DNA of 64,000 nucleotides from Thioclava indica (GTDB lineage Bacteria > Pseudomonadota > Alphaproteobacteria > Rhodobacterales > Rhodobacteraceae), in the NCBI RefSeq assembly GCF_000714545.1, contig NZ_AUNB01000018.1, positions 124,001-188,000 on the forward strand, given 5' to 3'. The translations under genes and the position numbers were made by a program. Under the pieces are notes generated by a model. That model saw nothing but the letters and a program-made list of their open reading frames with translations, was not told where the DNA came from and did not search any database. Every line of letters begins with the position of its first letter. Position 1 is the stretch's first letter. Shown piece by piece: positions 41,243 through 51,253 of the stretch.

Positions 41243-42727
41243 ATGGAATACCTATCGGAAGTTTTCACGCTGCCCGCGATCCTGACCATCGTTCTGGGCA
41301 CATTTGCGGGCGTCGTCGTGGGCGGTATGCCGGGCTTGACCGCGACGATGGCGGTGGGGCTTTTGGTGCCGTTCACCTACACGATGGACCCGACTTTGGG
41401 GCTGATGTTGCTGGGCGGCATCTATTGCGGCGCGATGTATGGCGGCTCTATCCCCGCGATCCTGCTGAATACGCCGGGCACGCCCGCCGCCGTGGCCACC
41501 GCGCTTGAGGGCTACCCGATGGCGCGCCGTGGCGAGGGCAGCGTCGCGCTGAAAACCTCGGTCATCGCGTCGTTCATGGGCGGGACGTTTTCGATTGTCA
41601 TTCTGCTGATGTTTGCCCCTTTGCTGGCACGTCAAGCGCTAGAATTCGGGCCAGCCGAGACGTTCTTGCTGGCGCTGTTGGGGCTGGCGGGGATCGTCTC
41701 GATTGTTGACGAGAACACATCGCTGCTCAAGGCGCTGCTTTCGGGGTTCTTGGGCATGATCATTGCGGTGGTTGGCACCGACAACATGTCGGGCGGATTG
41801 CGCTACACGTTCGGGCTGACCGATCTGATCGACGGGATCAACTTCATGCCCGCGCTGATCGGTCTTTTCTCGATGCTTCAGATGCTGGAACTGGCCGGTC
41901 AACGCGAACATGCCCCGATTGACACCTCGGCGATTAACGGCTCGCAAAAGCGCGCGAAACTGCCCAAAGGGCTTGGCAAATACATGGCGCTTGGCTCAGG
42001 CACGGGCACGGTGATCGGGATTTTGCCGGGCGAGGGTGCCACGATTGCGGCCTTTATCTCGTATAATTTCGCCAAGCAAATCTCGAAGGCCAAGCATATG
42101 TTTGGCAAGGGAAACCCCGAGGGCGTGGCGGCGGCCGAGGCGGGCAATAACGGCTGTGTCGGTGGCTCGCTTGTGCCCACGCTCACGCTGGGGATTCCGG
42201 GCAATTCGGTTGCGGCAGCGCTGATGGGGGCGTTCATCATTCACGGCATGATTCCGGGGCCGGAGTTGTTCACCGTGCACGCTGATCGCACCTATCCGTT
42301 CATCCTGTCGATGTTCGTGGCCAATTTCACCTTCCTGATCATCGGGCTGGCCTTTGCACCCTATCTTGCGCGTATCGCGCTGATCCCGCCCTCGGTGATG
42401 GTGCCGATTGTCTCGGCTTTTGCGGTGCTGGGCTGCTACGCGCTGAATTCATCGGTGTTTGATATCTATCTGATGATTGCGTTCGCGACGTTCGGTTTGC
42501 TGCTCAAGAAGCTGGGCTATTCGCTTGAGGGGTTGATCCTTGGGCTTATCTTGGGCCCCATCGCAGAGAACGGATTTTCGCAAGGCATGATCATTGGCAG
42601 AGGCTCGCCGACGATCTTTTTCCACAGCGAGATCGCCAAGGTGATGTGGGTGATCATCATTGCGCTGCTGGTCCCGCCACTGCTGAGCATTGCGCGCAAA
42701 TGGCGTGCGAGTTTGCGCGCGTCGTAG
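41243..42727 (+). CDS. tctA: Tripartite tricarboxylate transporter large permease TctA
   Basis: 494 residues from the ATG at 41243, 13 bp after tctB. About twelve membrane segments; characteristic TctA motifs are GGMPGLTATMAVGLLVPFTY, YCGAMYGGSIPAILLNTPGT, GEGATIAAFISYNFAKQIS and LTLGIPGNSVAAALMGAFII. It is the transport channel of the sodium- or proton-coupled TTT system. No TctD/TctE two-component pair is adjacent. It converges with murD, whose stop lies 30 bp away. Confidence 0.96.
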   Translation: MEYLSEVFTLPAILTIVLGTFAGVVVGGMPGLTATMAVGLLVPFTYTMDPTLGLMLLGGIYCGAMYGGSIPAILLNTPGTPAAVATALEGYPMARRGEGSVALKTSVIASFMGGTFSIVILLMFAPLLARQALEFGPAETFLLALLGLAGIVSIVDENTSLLKALLSGFLGMIIAVVGTDNMSGGLRYTFGLTDLIDGINFMPALIGLFSMLQMLELAGQREHAPIDTSAINGSQKRAKLPKGLGKYMALGSGTGTVIGILPGEGATIAAFISYNFAKQISKAKHMFGKGNPEGVAAAEAGNNGCVGGSLVPTLTLGIPGNSVAAALMGAFIIHGMIPGPELFTVHADRTYPFILSMFVANFTFLIIGLAFAPYLARIALIPPSVMVPIVSAFAVLGCYALNSSVFDIYLMIAFATFGLLLKKLGYSLEGLILGLILGPIAENGFSQGMIIGRGSPTIFFHSEIAKVMWVIIIALLVPPLLSIARKWRASLRAS

Positions 42728-42756
42728 TGACGAGGATCGGTTGGTCGCTGCCGTGC

Positions 42757-44157
42757 CTAGTCGGGCAGGGCTGCGACCAATTCGGCGAAATGATCGCCGC
42801 GTTTTTCGAAATTGGGGTATTGGTCGAAACTGGCGGCGGCGGGGGCCAGCAGCACGGTGTCGCCAGTTTGCGCGTCGCGCGCGGCTGCGGCCACGGCGGC
42901 TTCCATCGTTTCGCAGATCTCATGGTCCAGCGGGGCGAGTTCCAGCGCGAAATCGCGTGCGGAATGACCTATGAAATAGGCTTTTTTCACCGTCCCCAGA
43001 TGCGGTTTCACGCCTGCAACGCCGCCCTCTTTTCCCAAGCCCCCCGCGATCCAGAGGATATTTTTGAACGCTTGCAGCGCCTTAGACGCACTATCCACAT
43101 TGGTCGCTTTGGAATCGTTGACGTAGCGCACACCGGCTTTTTCCGCCAAGGTCTGGCTGCGATGGGGCAGCCCGCCAAAGCTGTGAAATGCGGCCTCGAT
43201 CTCGCGCGGGGCGATGCCAAGCGCGCGCACGGCCGCGTAGGCGGCGCAGGCGTTTTGGTGGTTATGCGCGCCCGGCAAGCCCGTCACCTCGCGCAGATCA
43301 ATCGAGGCAATCTGGCGACCCTTGCGCCATTCGCTGAGAAACCCTTTGCGCGCGAAAACCGACCAGCCCCAGTCGCCCAGCTTGCGCGCAGCCGACACCC
43401 GGATCACGCGATCATCGCTGCGCGACACGGCCAACTGGTTGGCCAGATAGGTGCCCTCAGGTTCATCCACGCCAATCACAGCGCGGTCCGGTCCGCCCTC
43501 GGAAAACAGGCGGCGTTTGGCGGCAAAATAGCCCCCCAAGCCGCCGTGACGATCCAGATGATCGGGCGAGAGATTGGTGAAAACGGCGATATCTGGGGTC
43601 AGCGCGCGCGCCAGATCGGTTTGATAACTTGAGAGTTCCAGCACGACGACCTCACCCGCTTCGGGCGGGTCAAGATCAAGCACACCGCGCCCGATATTGC
43701 CCGCCATTTGCGACGACCGACCGGCATGGGTCAGGATGTGGTGGATCAGCGCGGTGGTGGTCGATTTCCCGTTCGATCCGGTGACGCAGATCGTGCGCGG
43801 GGCAATGTCGAAATTCTGCCACTCGGGCGTGGCCCAAGAGGCAAAAAACAGCCCGATGTCGTTATCGACCGGAACGCCCGCCGCCATCGCTGCCGCGATC
43901 ACCGGATTGGGCGCGGGATAGAGATGCGGGATGCCGGGCGAGGTGATCAGCGCGGCGATATCGTCAAACGCGCCCTGTTTGGTCAGATCGGTGCAGGTGA
44001 AGCCTGCTGCCTCGGCACGGGCGCGCCCCTCGGGGCTGTCGTCCCAGCAGATCGGCTCGGCCCCGCCCGCGCGCAAGGCCGCCGCACTTGCCAGCCCCGA
44101 GCGGCCCAAACCCAGCACCGCCACTTTTTGCCCGTTATAGACCTGAACCGGTATCAT
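42757..44157 (-). CDS. murD: UDP-N-acetylmuramoyl-L-alanine--D-glutamate ligase
   Basis: Adds D-glutamate to UDP-MurNAc-L-Ala in the cytoplasm. 466 residues from the ATG at 44157 ([20 protein letters not shown]), preceded by AGGAGA; upstream in-frame codons exist. The Mur-ligase P-loop [15 protein letters not shown] (about 124-138), [13 protein letters not shown] and the C-terminal [15 protein letters not shown] are present. In related genomes murD normally runs in the same direction as ftsW; here it is on the opposite strand, divergent from ftsW and separated by a half copy of the intergenic repeat. Confidence 0.96.
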   Translation of the reverse strand: MIPVQVYNGQKVAVLGLGRSGLASAAALRAGGAEPICWDDSPEGRARAEAAGFTCTDLTKQGAFDDIAALITSPGIPHLYPAPNPVIAAAMAAGVPVDNDIGLFFASWATPEWQNFDIAPRTICVTGSNGKSTTTALIHHILTHAGRSSQMAGNIGRGVLDLDPPEAGEVVVLELSSYQTDLARALTPDIAVFTNLSPDHLDRHGGLGGYFAAKRRLFSEGGPDRAVIGVDEPEGTYLANQLAVSRSDDRVIRVSAARKLGDWGWSVFARKGFLSEWRKGRQIASIDLREVTGLPGAHNHQNACAAYAAVRALGIAPREIEAAFHSFGGLPHRSQTLAEKAGVRYVNDSKATNVDSASKALQAFKNILWIAGGLGKEGGVAGVKPHLGTVKKAYFIGHSARDFALELAPLDHEICETMEAAVAAAARDAQTGDTVLLAPAAASFDQYPNFEKRGDHFAELVAALPD

Positions 44158-44177
44158 GCCTGTCTCCTGCGCCAAGC

Positions 44178-44225
44178 GGGGGCCAGCCCCCGCACCCCCG
44201 AGATATTTGAACCAAGGGGAAGGGG
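44178..44225. repeat. Half copy of the intergenic repeat at the murD-ftsW junction
   Basis: GGGGGCCAGCCCCC (44178-44191) is followed by CCCCCGAGATATTT (44195-44208) and GAACCAAGGGGAAGGGG, the order and spacing of a left half of the composite elements. No matching right half is found before ftsW. Confidence 0.6.
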
Positions 44226-44395
44226 AAAGGGATTTCCGTGCAAAGGGGGCGCATTCAGGCGCAAAGGCGATCCCGTCTTCTCGCCCATCCCCCTGTGCGC
44301 GCTTCCTTTTTCCTAGCCAGCCCGCGCAAATTCAGCTATTCTTTCCTCTAGACCCGGCAAACGGGCGATTTGAGGCAGCGACGGCGGTATTACCC

Positions 44396-45562
44396 ATGAC
44401 AGAGATGGCCTTTGGCACTGTGCCTGTGCGCGCAGGTGAACCGGTTCTTCCGAAATGGTGGCGCACCATTGATAAATGGGCGCTTTCGGCGGTGCTGATC
44501 CTGTTTGGGGTGGGCATGTTGCTGGGGCTGGCGGCCTCGGTTCCGTTGGCCGAACGCAACGGGCTGGAGCAGTTTTACTATGTGAAGCGTCAAGCGGTGT
44601 TTGGCGTGGTTGCGTTGGTCATCATGCTGGGGATTTCGATGCTGGACCCGCGCCAGATCCGCCGTCTGGGTGTGATCGGTTTTGCGGGCGCGTTCGTCGC
44701 GGTGATGTTGCTGCCGCTGTTGGGGACGGATTTCGGCAAGGGGGCGGTGCGTTGGTATAGTCTTGGGTTTGCGTCGGTGCAGCCCTCGGAATTTCTCAAG
44801 CCCGGTTTCGTGATCATCTCGGCGTGGTTCATGGCCGCCGCGCATGAGGTGGGCGGCCCGCCCGGTCGTGCCTATTCGTTTTTGCTGACCTGCGTGATTG
44901 TCGTCGCGCTGGCGCTGCAACCTGACTTTGGCCAAGCCTCGCTGGTGTTGTTTGCGTGGTCGGTGATGTATTTCGTCTCGGGCGCGCCGATTGCGTTGCT
45001 GACGGGCATCGGCGGTCTGGCGATCACGGGGGGCTTTTTCGCCTATAACTTCTCGGATCACTTCGCGCGCCGCATTGACGGGTTTCTATCGACCGATGTC
45101 GATCCGCGCACGCAGATTGGTTATGCGACGAACGCCATCCAAGAGGGCGGGTTCTTTGGCGTCGGCGTGGGGCAGGGCTCGGTGAAATGGTCGCTGCCCG
45201 ATGCGCATACCGACTTTATCATCGCGGTCGCGGCGGAAGAATACGGGCTGATCCTTGTGCTGTGCATCATCGCGCTTTACGCGACGGTGGTGATCCGCTC
45301 GATGTTGCGCCTGACGCGCGAGCGCGATCCCTTCACGCGCATTGCCGGCACCGGGCTGGCCTGTGCGTTCGGGATACAGGCGATCATCAATATGGGCGTA
45401 GCTGTGCGGCTTTTGCCCGCGAAAGGCATGACTTTGCCGTTCGTGAGCTATGGCGGGTCATCGGTCATTGCGTCGGGCATCGCGGTGGGTATGTTGCTTG
45501 CGCTGACGCGCACGCGCCCGCAGGGCCAGATTTCGGATATTCTGGCACGGCGCGGTCGCTAA
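44396..45562 (+). CDS. ftsW: Peptidoglycan glycosyltransferase FtsW (SEDS family)
   Basis: 388 residues from the ATG at 44396 ([20 protein letters not shown]); the frame is open to 44156, but that extension crosses the repeat and has no family similarity. Ten or so membrane segments; SEDS landmarks are [38 protein letters not shown] and [19 protein letters not shown]. FtsW polymerises septal lipid II together with a class B penicillin-binding protein, not present in this window. It is the first gene of the collinear run leading to ftsA, with murG 14 bp after its stop. Confidence 0.94.
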   Translation: MTEMAFGTVPVRAGEPVLPKWWRTIDKWALSAVLILFGVGMLLGLAASVPLAERNGLEQFYYVKRQAVFGVVALVIMLGISMLDPRQIRRLGVIGFAGAFVAVMLLPLLGTDFGKGAVRWYSLGFASVQPSEFLKPGFVIISAWFMAAAHEVGGPPGRAYSFLLTCVIVVALALQPDFGQASLVLFAWSVMYFVSGAPIALLTGIGGLAITGGFFAYNFSDHFARRIDGFLSTDVDPRTQIGYATNAIQEGGFFGVGVGQGSVKWSLPDAHTDFIIAVAAEEYGLILVLCIIALYATVVIRSMLRLTRERDPFTRIAGTGLACAFGIQAIINMGVAVRLLPAKGMTLPFVSYGGSSVIASGIAVGMLLALTRTRPQGQISDILARRGR

Positions 45563-45576
45563 CCCCGGAGGGTGAC

Positions 45577-46677
45577 ATGGCCAAGGATAAAACGCCGTTA
45601 TTGTTAATCGCCGCAGGCGGCACGGGCGGGCATATGTTTCCCGCGCAAGCATTGGCCGAGGCGATGGTGCGCCGGGGTTGGCGCGTCAAGCTGTCAACAG
45701 ATGCGCGCGGGGCGCGCTATGCAGGCGGCTTTCCCCATGTGGTTGCGGTTGAGCAGGTGAGTTCAGCAACCTTCGCGCGGGGCGGTGTGTTGGCGAAACT
45801 CGCCACCCCGTTCAAGATTTTTGGCGGCATTATTTCGGCTATTTTGCGCAATGTTGCAGATCGCCCGAGCGTCGTCGTGGGCTTTGGCGGCTATCCGACG
45901 ATCCCTGCGCTGGCGTCGGCGACGTTTCTGGGTTTGCCGCGCGCTATTCATGAACAAAACGGCATCATGGGGCGGGTAAACCGGGTGTTTGCCAAGCGCG
46001 TCAACCGCTTTGCCTGCGGCACTTGGCCGACCGATGTGCCAGATGGCGTGCAGGCTGAATATACCGGCAACCCGGTGCGCGCCTCGGTGCTGGAACGCGC
46101 GGGCGCGGCCTATATCTCGCCCGGCGATTATCCGATGTCGATTTTGGTGATTGGCGGCTCGCAGGGCGCGCGGATCCTGTCAGATACCGTCCCCGAGGCG
46201 CTGGCGCGCCTGCCTGAACCCCAGCGTGCCAATCTGCGCATCGCCCATCAGGCGCGCGCCGAGGATCTGGAGCGCGTCATCGCAGCCTATGACGCGGCCG
46301 GCATCACCGCCGAGGTCGAGACGTTTTTTAACGATGTGCCGCGCCGTCTTAGCGAATGCCAGTTGGTGATTTCGCGCGCTGGCGCCAGTTCGATCGCCGA
46401 TATTTCCGTGATCGGGCGACCCGCCATTTTAATACCCTACGCGGCCGCGGCGGGCGATCATCAAAGCGCCAATGCCAAGGGGCTGGCCAAGGCGGGCGGT
46501 GCGATCACCATTCCCGAAAGTAAACTCGACGCCGACACGCTGCGCGACCAGATCGCGCTGGTGCTGGACAATCCCGACGGCGCGCTGCAAATGACGCTCG
46601 CTGCCGTTTCCTACGGCGTTCCCGACGCGACCGAGCGGCTTGTGGCGCTCGTGCAAGACCTAGCAGGATACAAATAA
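45577..46677 (+). CDS. murG: UDP-N-acetylglucosamine--undecaprenyl-PP-MurNAc-pentapeptide GlcNAc transferase
   Basis: Converts lipid I to lipid II at the inner face of the cytoplasmic membrane. 366 residues from the ATG at 45577, with GGAGGG before it; the longer frame upstream lies inside ftsW. The GT-B glycosyltransferase shows [10 protein letters not shown] (14-23), [26 protein letters not shown], and the C-terminal [20 protein letters not shown] and [11 protein letters not shown] for UDP-GlcNAc binding. The stop overlaps the murC start (TAATG). Confidence 0.96.
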   Translation: MAKDKTPLLLIAAGGTGGHMFPAQALAEAMVRRGWRVKLSTDARGARYAGGFPHVVAVEQVSSATFARGGVLAKLATPFKIFGGIISAILRNVADRPSVVVGFGGYPTIPALASATFLGLPRAIHEQNGIMGRVNRVFAKRVNRFACGTWPTDVPDGVQAEYTGNPVRASVLERAGAAYISPGDYPMSILVIGGSQGARILSDTVPEALARLPEPQRANLRIAHQARAEDLERVIAAYDAAGITAEVETFFNDVPRRLSECQLVISRAGASSIADISVIGRPAILIPYAAAAGDHQSANAKGLAKAGGAITIPESKLDADTLRDQIALVLDNPDGALQMTLAAVSYGVPDATERLVALVQDLAGYK

Positions 46678-48086
46678 TGAACGCGACCAAACTGCCCGGA
46701 GAACTCGGCCCCATTCATTTCGTCGGCATCGGCGGCATTGGCATGTCCGGTATTGCCGAGGTGCTGATGACGCAGGGCTTCACCGTGCAGGGCTCGGATG
46801 CGAAAGCATCGAAAATCACGCAGCGGCTGGAGAGTTTGGGCGCGACCTTCTTTGAAGGCCAGCGCGCGGAAAATCTGGGCGAGGCAGGGGTCGTCGTGAT
46901 CTCGACTGCGATCAAACGTGGCAATCCCGAACTGGAAGAGGCGCGCCGTCGCGGTCTGCCCGTGGTGCGCCGCGCCGAGATGCTGGCCGAGCTGATGCGG
47001 CTCAAATCCAACATCGCGATTGGCGGCACGCATGGCAAGACGACCACCACGACGATGGTGGCCACGCTGCTGGACAAGGGCAATTTCGACCCCACCGTGA
47101 TTAATGGCGGCATCATTCACGCCTATGGTTCAAACGCGCGCGCGGGTGAGGGCGAATGGATGGTGGTTGAGGCCGACGAGAGCGATGGCAGCTTTAACCG
47201 CTTGCCCGCGACCATTGCCATCGTAACCAATATCGACCCCGAGCACATGGAGCATTGGGGCGATTTCGATGCTCTGCGCAAAGGGTTTTACGATTTCGTC
47301 TCCAATATTCCGTTTTACGGGCTGGCGGTGTGCTGCACCGATCACCCCGAAGTGCAAACGCTGGTGGGCAAGCTCAACGACCGCCGCGTCGTGACATTCG
47401 GGTTTAACGCGCAGGCTGATGTGCGCGCGGTGGGTCTGCATTACGACGCAGGCGTGGCGCATTTCGACATCGCATTGCAGGGCGAAGAGGGCAAGCCGGT
47501 GATCGAGGGCTGCACCTTGCCGATGCCGGGCGATCACAACGTCTCGAACGCTTTGGCGGCTGTGGCGGTTGCGCGCCATCTGGGCATGAAAATGACCGAA
47601 ATCCGCGAGGCATTGGCGGGTTTCGGCGGTGTTAATCGGCGCTTTACCAAAGTCGGCGAGGTGCTGGGTGGTGTCGCGATCATCGACGATTACGGCCACC
47701 ACCCCGTTGAAATCGCAGCCGTTCTGAAAGCCGCGCGGCAATCGGTGAAACCCGGTGCGCGCGTGATCGCGGTGCATCAACCGCATCGCTATTCGCGTCT
47801 GCATTCGCTGTTTGATGATTTCTGTACCTGTTTTAACGAGGCCGATGTGGTCGCCATCGCCGAGGTCTACGCCGCTGGCGAAGAGCCGATTGAGGGCGCA
47901 AGCCGCGATGATCTGGTCGCCGGACTAATCGCGCATGGCCACCGCCATGCCCGCGCGATCTTGTCCGAGGATGACCTTTCGCGACTGGTGCGTGAACAAG
48001 CGCGCCCCGGCGATATCGTGGTCTGCCTTGGCGCGGGCACGATCTCGACCTGGGCCACCAATCTGCCTGAAAAACTAAAGGCATAG
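46677..48086 (+). CDS. murC: UDP-N-acetylmuramate--L-alanine ligase
   Basis: Adds L-alanine to UDP-MurNAc, the first amino acid of the peptide stem. 469 residues, starting in the TAATG overlap with murG. N-terminal Rossmann-like [17 protein letters not shown], the P-loop GTHGKTTT (117-124), EADESDGSF, and C-terminal [19 protein letters not shown] and HQPHRYSRL identify MurC. It is followed by the DUF2484 gene after one base, so the run is tightly packed. Confidence 0.97.
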   Translation: MNATKLPGELGPIHFVGIGGIGMSGIAEVLMTQGFTVQGSDAKASKITQRLESLGATFFEGQRAENLGEAGVVVISTAIKRGNPELEEARRRGLPVVRRAEMLAELMRLKSNIAIGGTHGKTTTTTMVATLLDKGNFDPTVINGGIIHAYGSNARAGEGEWMVVEADESDGSFNRLPATIAIVTNIDPEHMEHWGDFDALRKGFYDFVSNIPFYGLAVCCTDHPEVQTLVGKLNDRRVVTFGFNAQADVRAVGLHYDAGVAHFDIALQGEEGKPVIEGCTLPMPGDHNVSNALAAVAVARHLGMKMTEIREALAGFGGVNRRFTKVGEVLGGVAIIDDYGHHPVEIAAVLKAARQSVKPGARVIAVHQPHRYSRLHSLFDDFCTCFNEADVVAIAEVYAAGEEPIEGASRDDLVAGLIAHGHRHARAILSEDDLSRLVREQARPGDIVVCLGAGTISTWATNLPEKLKA

Positions 48087-48087
48087 C

Positions 48088-48342
48088 ATGACGACACCGC
48101 TCGTTCTGGCCTGTCTCTGGGGGCTTTGCGCCACGCTGATTGCGCTGGGGCCGAGGCGGTTTCACTGGCCGGCGGCGGTGATCTTGATCGTGCTCGCGGT
48201 GCCGCTGCTGATCTGGGTGGGGGCGGTGCATGGCGTAATCGTGGCGCTTTTGCTGCTGGCGGGCGCGATGTCGGTGCTGCGCTGGCCGCTGATCTATTTG
48301 ATGCGTGGGCTGCGCAGAACTTTCGGGTCTCGCAAGAGCTAG
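48088..48342 (+). CDS. DUF2484 small membrane protein
   Basis: 84 residues with three hydrophobic segments (about 4-22, 28-47 and 50-70) and a basic C-terminus ([13 protein letters not shown]). Motifs [17 protein letters not shown] and [12 protein letters not shown] match DUF2484, a family I know from the murC-murB gap in Rhodobacterales. It starts one base after the murC stop. No function is known; its fixed place among precursor-synthesis genes hints at an envelope role. Confidence 0.82.
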   Translation: MTTPLVLACLWGLCATLIALGPRRFHWPAAVILIVLAVPLLIWVGAVHGVIVALLLLAGAMSVLRWPLIYLMRGLRRTFGSRKS

Positions 48343-48392
48343 GCACGACTGCGCTCTTGTCTGATGCGCGCGGCACCGCTAACACAGCCGCC

Positions 48393-49322
48393 ATGACCAA
48401 CCCGTCCAGCTATACTCCGCGCGGCGCGCTGACGCCGCATCGCCCCTTGGCCGATCTGACGTGGCTACGTGTGGGCGGGCCTGCGGATTTCCTGTTCCAG
48501 CCCGCAGACGAGGCCGATCTGGCCGATTTCCTGCGCGGGTTGCCAGGTGATGTTGCCGTTTTTCCGATGGGGGTGGGGTCCAACCTGATCGTGCGCGATG
48601 GCGGTTTGCGCGCGGTGGTGATCCGGCTGGGACGCGGCTTTAACGCGATTGAGATTGACGGCGAGACCGTCACCGCCGGGGCGGCAGCGCTGGATGCGCA
48701 TGTCGCGCGCCGCGCTGCGCAAGCCGGGCGCGATCTGACATTTCTGCGCACCATTCCAGGTAGCATTGGCGGCGCGGTGGTGATGAATGCGGGCTGCTAC
48801 GGCTCTTATGTCGCCGATCATCTGATTTCGGCGCGCGCGATCACGCGCGGCGGCGAGGTGGTGACCCTAGCGCCGGATGATCTGAATTTTTCCTATCGTC
48901 ACAGTGACTTGCCCGAAGGGTCCGTGCTGATCGACGCGACATTTCACACTGAACCGGGCGATCCCGAGGCGCTAGAGGCGCGCATGGCCGAGCAGATCGC
49001 CAAACGCGATGCGAGCCAGCCCACCAAGGAACGCTCGGCGGGCTCGACCTTTCGCAATCCGGCCGGGTTTTCCTCGACCGGGCGCGCGGATGACGTGCAT
49101 GACCTTAAGGCGTGGAGCCTGATTGACGCGGCAGGCTTGCGCGGTGCGCGCCTTGGCGGGGCGCAAATGTCTCAGAAACATAGCAATTTCTTGATCAACG
49201 CAGATCAGGCGAGCGCAGCCGATCTTGAAAATCTTGGCGAAGAGGTGCGTAAAAAGGTTTTGCACAACAGCGGAATTTCGTTAGAGTGGGAAATTAAGCG
49301 CGTGGGCGAATTCGGGACGTAA
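48393..49322 (+). CDS. murB: UDP-N-acetylenolpyruvoylglucosamine reductase
   Basis: FAD/NADPH-dependent enzyme that makes UDP-MurNAc. 309 residues from the ATG at 48393 ([20 protein letters not shown]); the frame is open upstream through the DUF2484 gene but without similarity. The FAD-binding region shows [29 protein letters not shown] and [19 protein letters not shown]. Catalytic Ser lies in [10 protein letters not shown] and Glu near the end in [11 protein letters not shown]. The 50-bp gap to the DUF2484 gene is short enough for read-through. Confidence 0.96.
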   Translation: MTNPSSYTPRGALTPHRPLADLTWLRVGGPADFLFQPADEADLADFLRGLPGDVAVFPMGVGSNLIVRDGGLRAVVIRLGRGFNAIEIDGETVTAGAAALDAHVARRAAQAGRDLTFLRTIPGSIGGAVVMNAGCYGSYVADHLISARAITRGGEVVTLAPDDLNFSYRHSDLPEGSVLIDATFHTEPGDPEALEARMAEQIAKRDASQPTKERSAGSTFRNPAGFSSTGRADDVHDLKAWSLIDAAGLRGARLGGAQMSQKHSNFLINADQASAADLENLGEEVRKKVLHNSGISLEWEIKRVGEFGT

Positions 49323-49379
49323 GATCACCGGCCTGCGACGTGGTTACTAAATAAGGTTGACGGGGGATAACCCCCGCAA

Positions 49380-50312
49380 ATGGCGAAAGTGGCGGGTATG
49401 TCGAGCAGGGCATCCCAACGTGTGGCGGTACTGATGGGCGGCCCTTCTGCTGAGCGGGAGGTCTCTTTGTCTTCTGGGCGCGAATGCGTCAAGGCACTGC
49501 GCGCGGCGGGATTTGAAACAATCGAAATCGACGCGGGGGCGGACCTCGTTGATCGTCTTTTGGACGCCAAACCAGCGTGTATTTTCAATGCCTTGCACGG
49601 GCGTTGGGGCGAAGATGGCTGCGTTCAGGGCATTCTTGAATGGCTGCGCATCCCCTATACCCATTCGGGCGTTCTGGCCTCGGCGCTGGCGATGGACAAG
49701 GCGCGCACCAAGCAGATTTATGCGCAGGCCGGTTTGCCGGTTGTGCCCTCGGTGATTGCCGCCAAAAGCGATGTGATGGCGCGCCATATGATGCCCGCGC
49801 CCTATGTCGTCAAACCCAATAACGAAGGCTCGTCGGTCGGCGTTTATCTGGTGATGGACGGTGCCAACGCGCCGCCGCAACTGTCTGATGAGATGCCCGC
49901 GCAGGTGATGGTCGAAGCCTATGTGCAGGGGCGCGAGCTGACCGTTTCCGTGCTGGGCGATCGCGCGCTGTGTGTGACCGAGATTATCACCGAGGGCTGG
50001 TATGACTACGCCGCGAAATACCAGGCGGGCGGGTCGCGCCATGTCTGCCCCGCCGAACTGCCCGCTGAAATCACCGAGGCTTGCCTCGATTACGCCTTGC
50101 GCGCTCATGACGCTTTGGGCTGCCGTGGTCTGTCGCGCACCGATTACCGCTGGGATGACACGCGCGGGTTAGATGGCCTTGTGCTGCTGGAAACCAACAC
50201 CCAGCCGGGCATGACGCCGACCTCGCTATCGCCCGAACACGCCGCCACATGCGGCATGGATTTCCCCGCGCTCTGCGCTTGGTTGGTGGAGGACGCCTCA
50301 TGCGATCGTTGA
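49380..50312 (+). CDS. ddl: D-alanine--D-alanine ligase
   Basis: Joins two D-alanines for the peptidoglycan stem. 310 residues from the ATG at 49380, or 304 from the ATG at 49398 (MSSRASQRVAVLMGGPSAER). Neither start has a clear ribosome-binding site; a short hairpin CGGGGG-ATAA-CCCCCG (49361-49376) sits directly in front. ATP-grasp features are FNALHGRWGEDGCVQG, TKQIYAQAGLP, PYVVKPNNEGSSVGV and LLETNTQPGMTPTSLSPEHA. The stop overlaps ftsQ by 13 bp. Confidence 0.95.
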   Translation: MAKVAGMSSRASQRVAVLMGGPSAEREVSLSSGRECVKALRAAGFETIEIDAGADLVDRLLDAKPACIFNALHGRWGEDGCVQGILEWLRIPYTHSGVLASALAMDKARTKQIYAQAGLPVVPSVIAAKSDVMARHMMPAPYVVKPNNEGSSVGVYLVMDGANAPPQLSDEMPAQVMVEAYVQGRELTVSVLGDRALCVTEIITEGWYDYAAKYQAGGSRHVCPAELPAEITEACLDYALRAHDALGCRGLSRTDYRWDDTRGLDGLVLLETNTQPGMTPTSLSPEHAATCGMDFPALCAWLVEDASCDR

Positions 50313-51253
50313 TGCGTGATCCGGTTTCTGTGGCGGCGGATCACCGTGGCGGTGCGCCCGCCCGTGTCTATCAACGCGGTCGCCGCCCGGGCACGCGCGA
50401 TCCCGCGCCCTCGCGGCTGTCGTTCCGCCTGCAGCGGCTGTGGCTGACGCCGGCAGTGCGCGCGCTGACGCGGATTGGCCTGCCGGTGTTTGTCGTCGTT
50501 TTGGGGCTTGGCATTTGGCTGGGCGATCAGGGGCGGCGCGCCGATCTGATCGCGCATGTGCAAGATATACGCGAAAAGATCGAACATCGCCCCGAATTCA
50601 TGGTGTCGCTGCTTAAGATTGAGGGCGCAGGCCCCGAAGTGTCGCGTGCGATCCGCGCAATGCTGCCCACGCAACTGCCCGCGTCCAGCTTTGATCTTGA
50701 TCTTGACGCCTATCGGGACACGATTGCGCGTCTGGATGCGGTGGCCGATGTCAGTCTTGTGATCCGCCCCGGTGGCGTGCTTGAGGCCGATGTCACGCAA
50801 CGCGTGCCCGCGATTTTGTGGCGCAAACCGCAAGGAATTGAGATGCTCGATACGACCGGGCATCGCGTCGCCACGCTGCTTTCGCGTGAGGCGCGCCCCG
50901 GCTTGCCGCTGATCGTGGGGCAGGGCGCGGATAAAGCTGTGCCCGAGGCGCTGCGTTTGATTGCGGATGCCGGGCCGATCCTGCCGCGTCTGCGCGGGTT
51001 GGAGCGGATGGGCGAGCGGCGCTGGGATATGGTGCTGGATCACGGACAGCGCATCATGCTGCCCGAGACCGATCCGCAGGCCGCCCTTGATCGCATCCTT
51101 GCGCTCAACACCGCCGAGGATCTGCTCGCGCGCGATTTCACCGTAATTGATTTTCGCAACAAAGACCGCCCGACCATCCGCCTGAGCGATCCTGCGCTCG
51201 CCGCCTTCCGTCAGGTGCAATCCGACAGTCTCAAAGTAAGGGCCAGCCAATGA
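50300..51253 (+). CDS. ftsQ: Cell division protein FtsQ
   Basis: 317 residues from the ATG at 50300, preceded by GGAGGACG and lying within the 3' end of ddl. A cytoplasmic Arg-rich tail of about 50 residues leads to one membrane segment (about 60-78, GLPVFVVVLGLGIWLG), then a POTRA domain (EFMVSLLKIEGAGPEVSRAI) and the FtsQ beta domain (YRDTIARLDAVADVSLVIRP, RVPAILWRKPQGIEML). FtsQ links early and late divisome proteins in the periplasm. Its stop overlaps the ftsA start (ATGA). Confidence 0.93.
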   Translation: MRSLMRDPVSVAADHRGGAPARVYQRGRRPGTRDPAPSRLSFRLQRLWLTPAVRALTRIGLPVFVVVLGLGIWLGDQGRRADLIAHVQDIREKIEHRPEFMVSLLKIEGAGPEVSRAIRAMLPTQLPASSFDLDLDAYRDTIARLDAVADVSLVIRPGGVLEADVTQRVPAILWRKPQGIEMLDTTGHRVATLLSREARPGLPLIVGQGADKAVPEALRLIADAGPILPRLRGLERMGERRWDMVLDHGQRIMLPETDPQAALDRILALNTAEDLLARDFTVIDFRNKDRPTIRLSDPALAAFRQVQSDSLKVRASQ

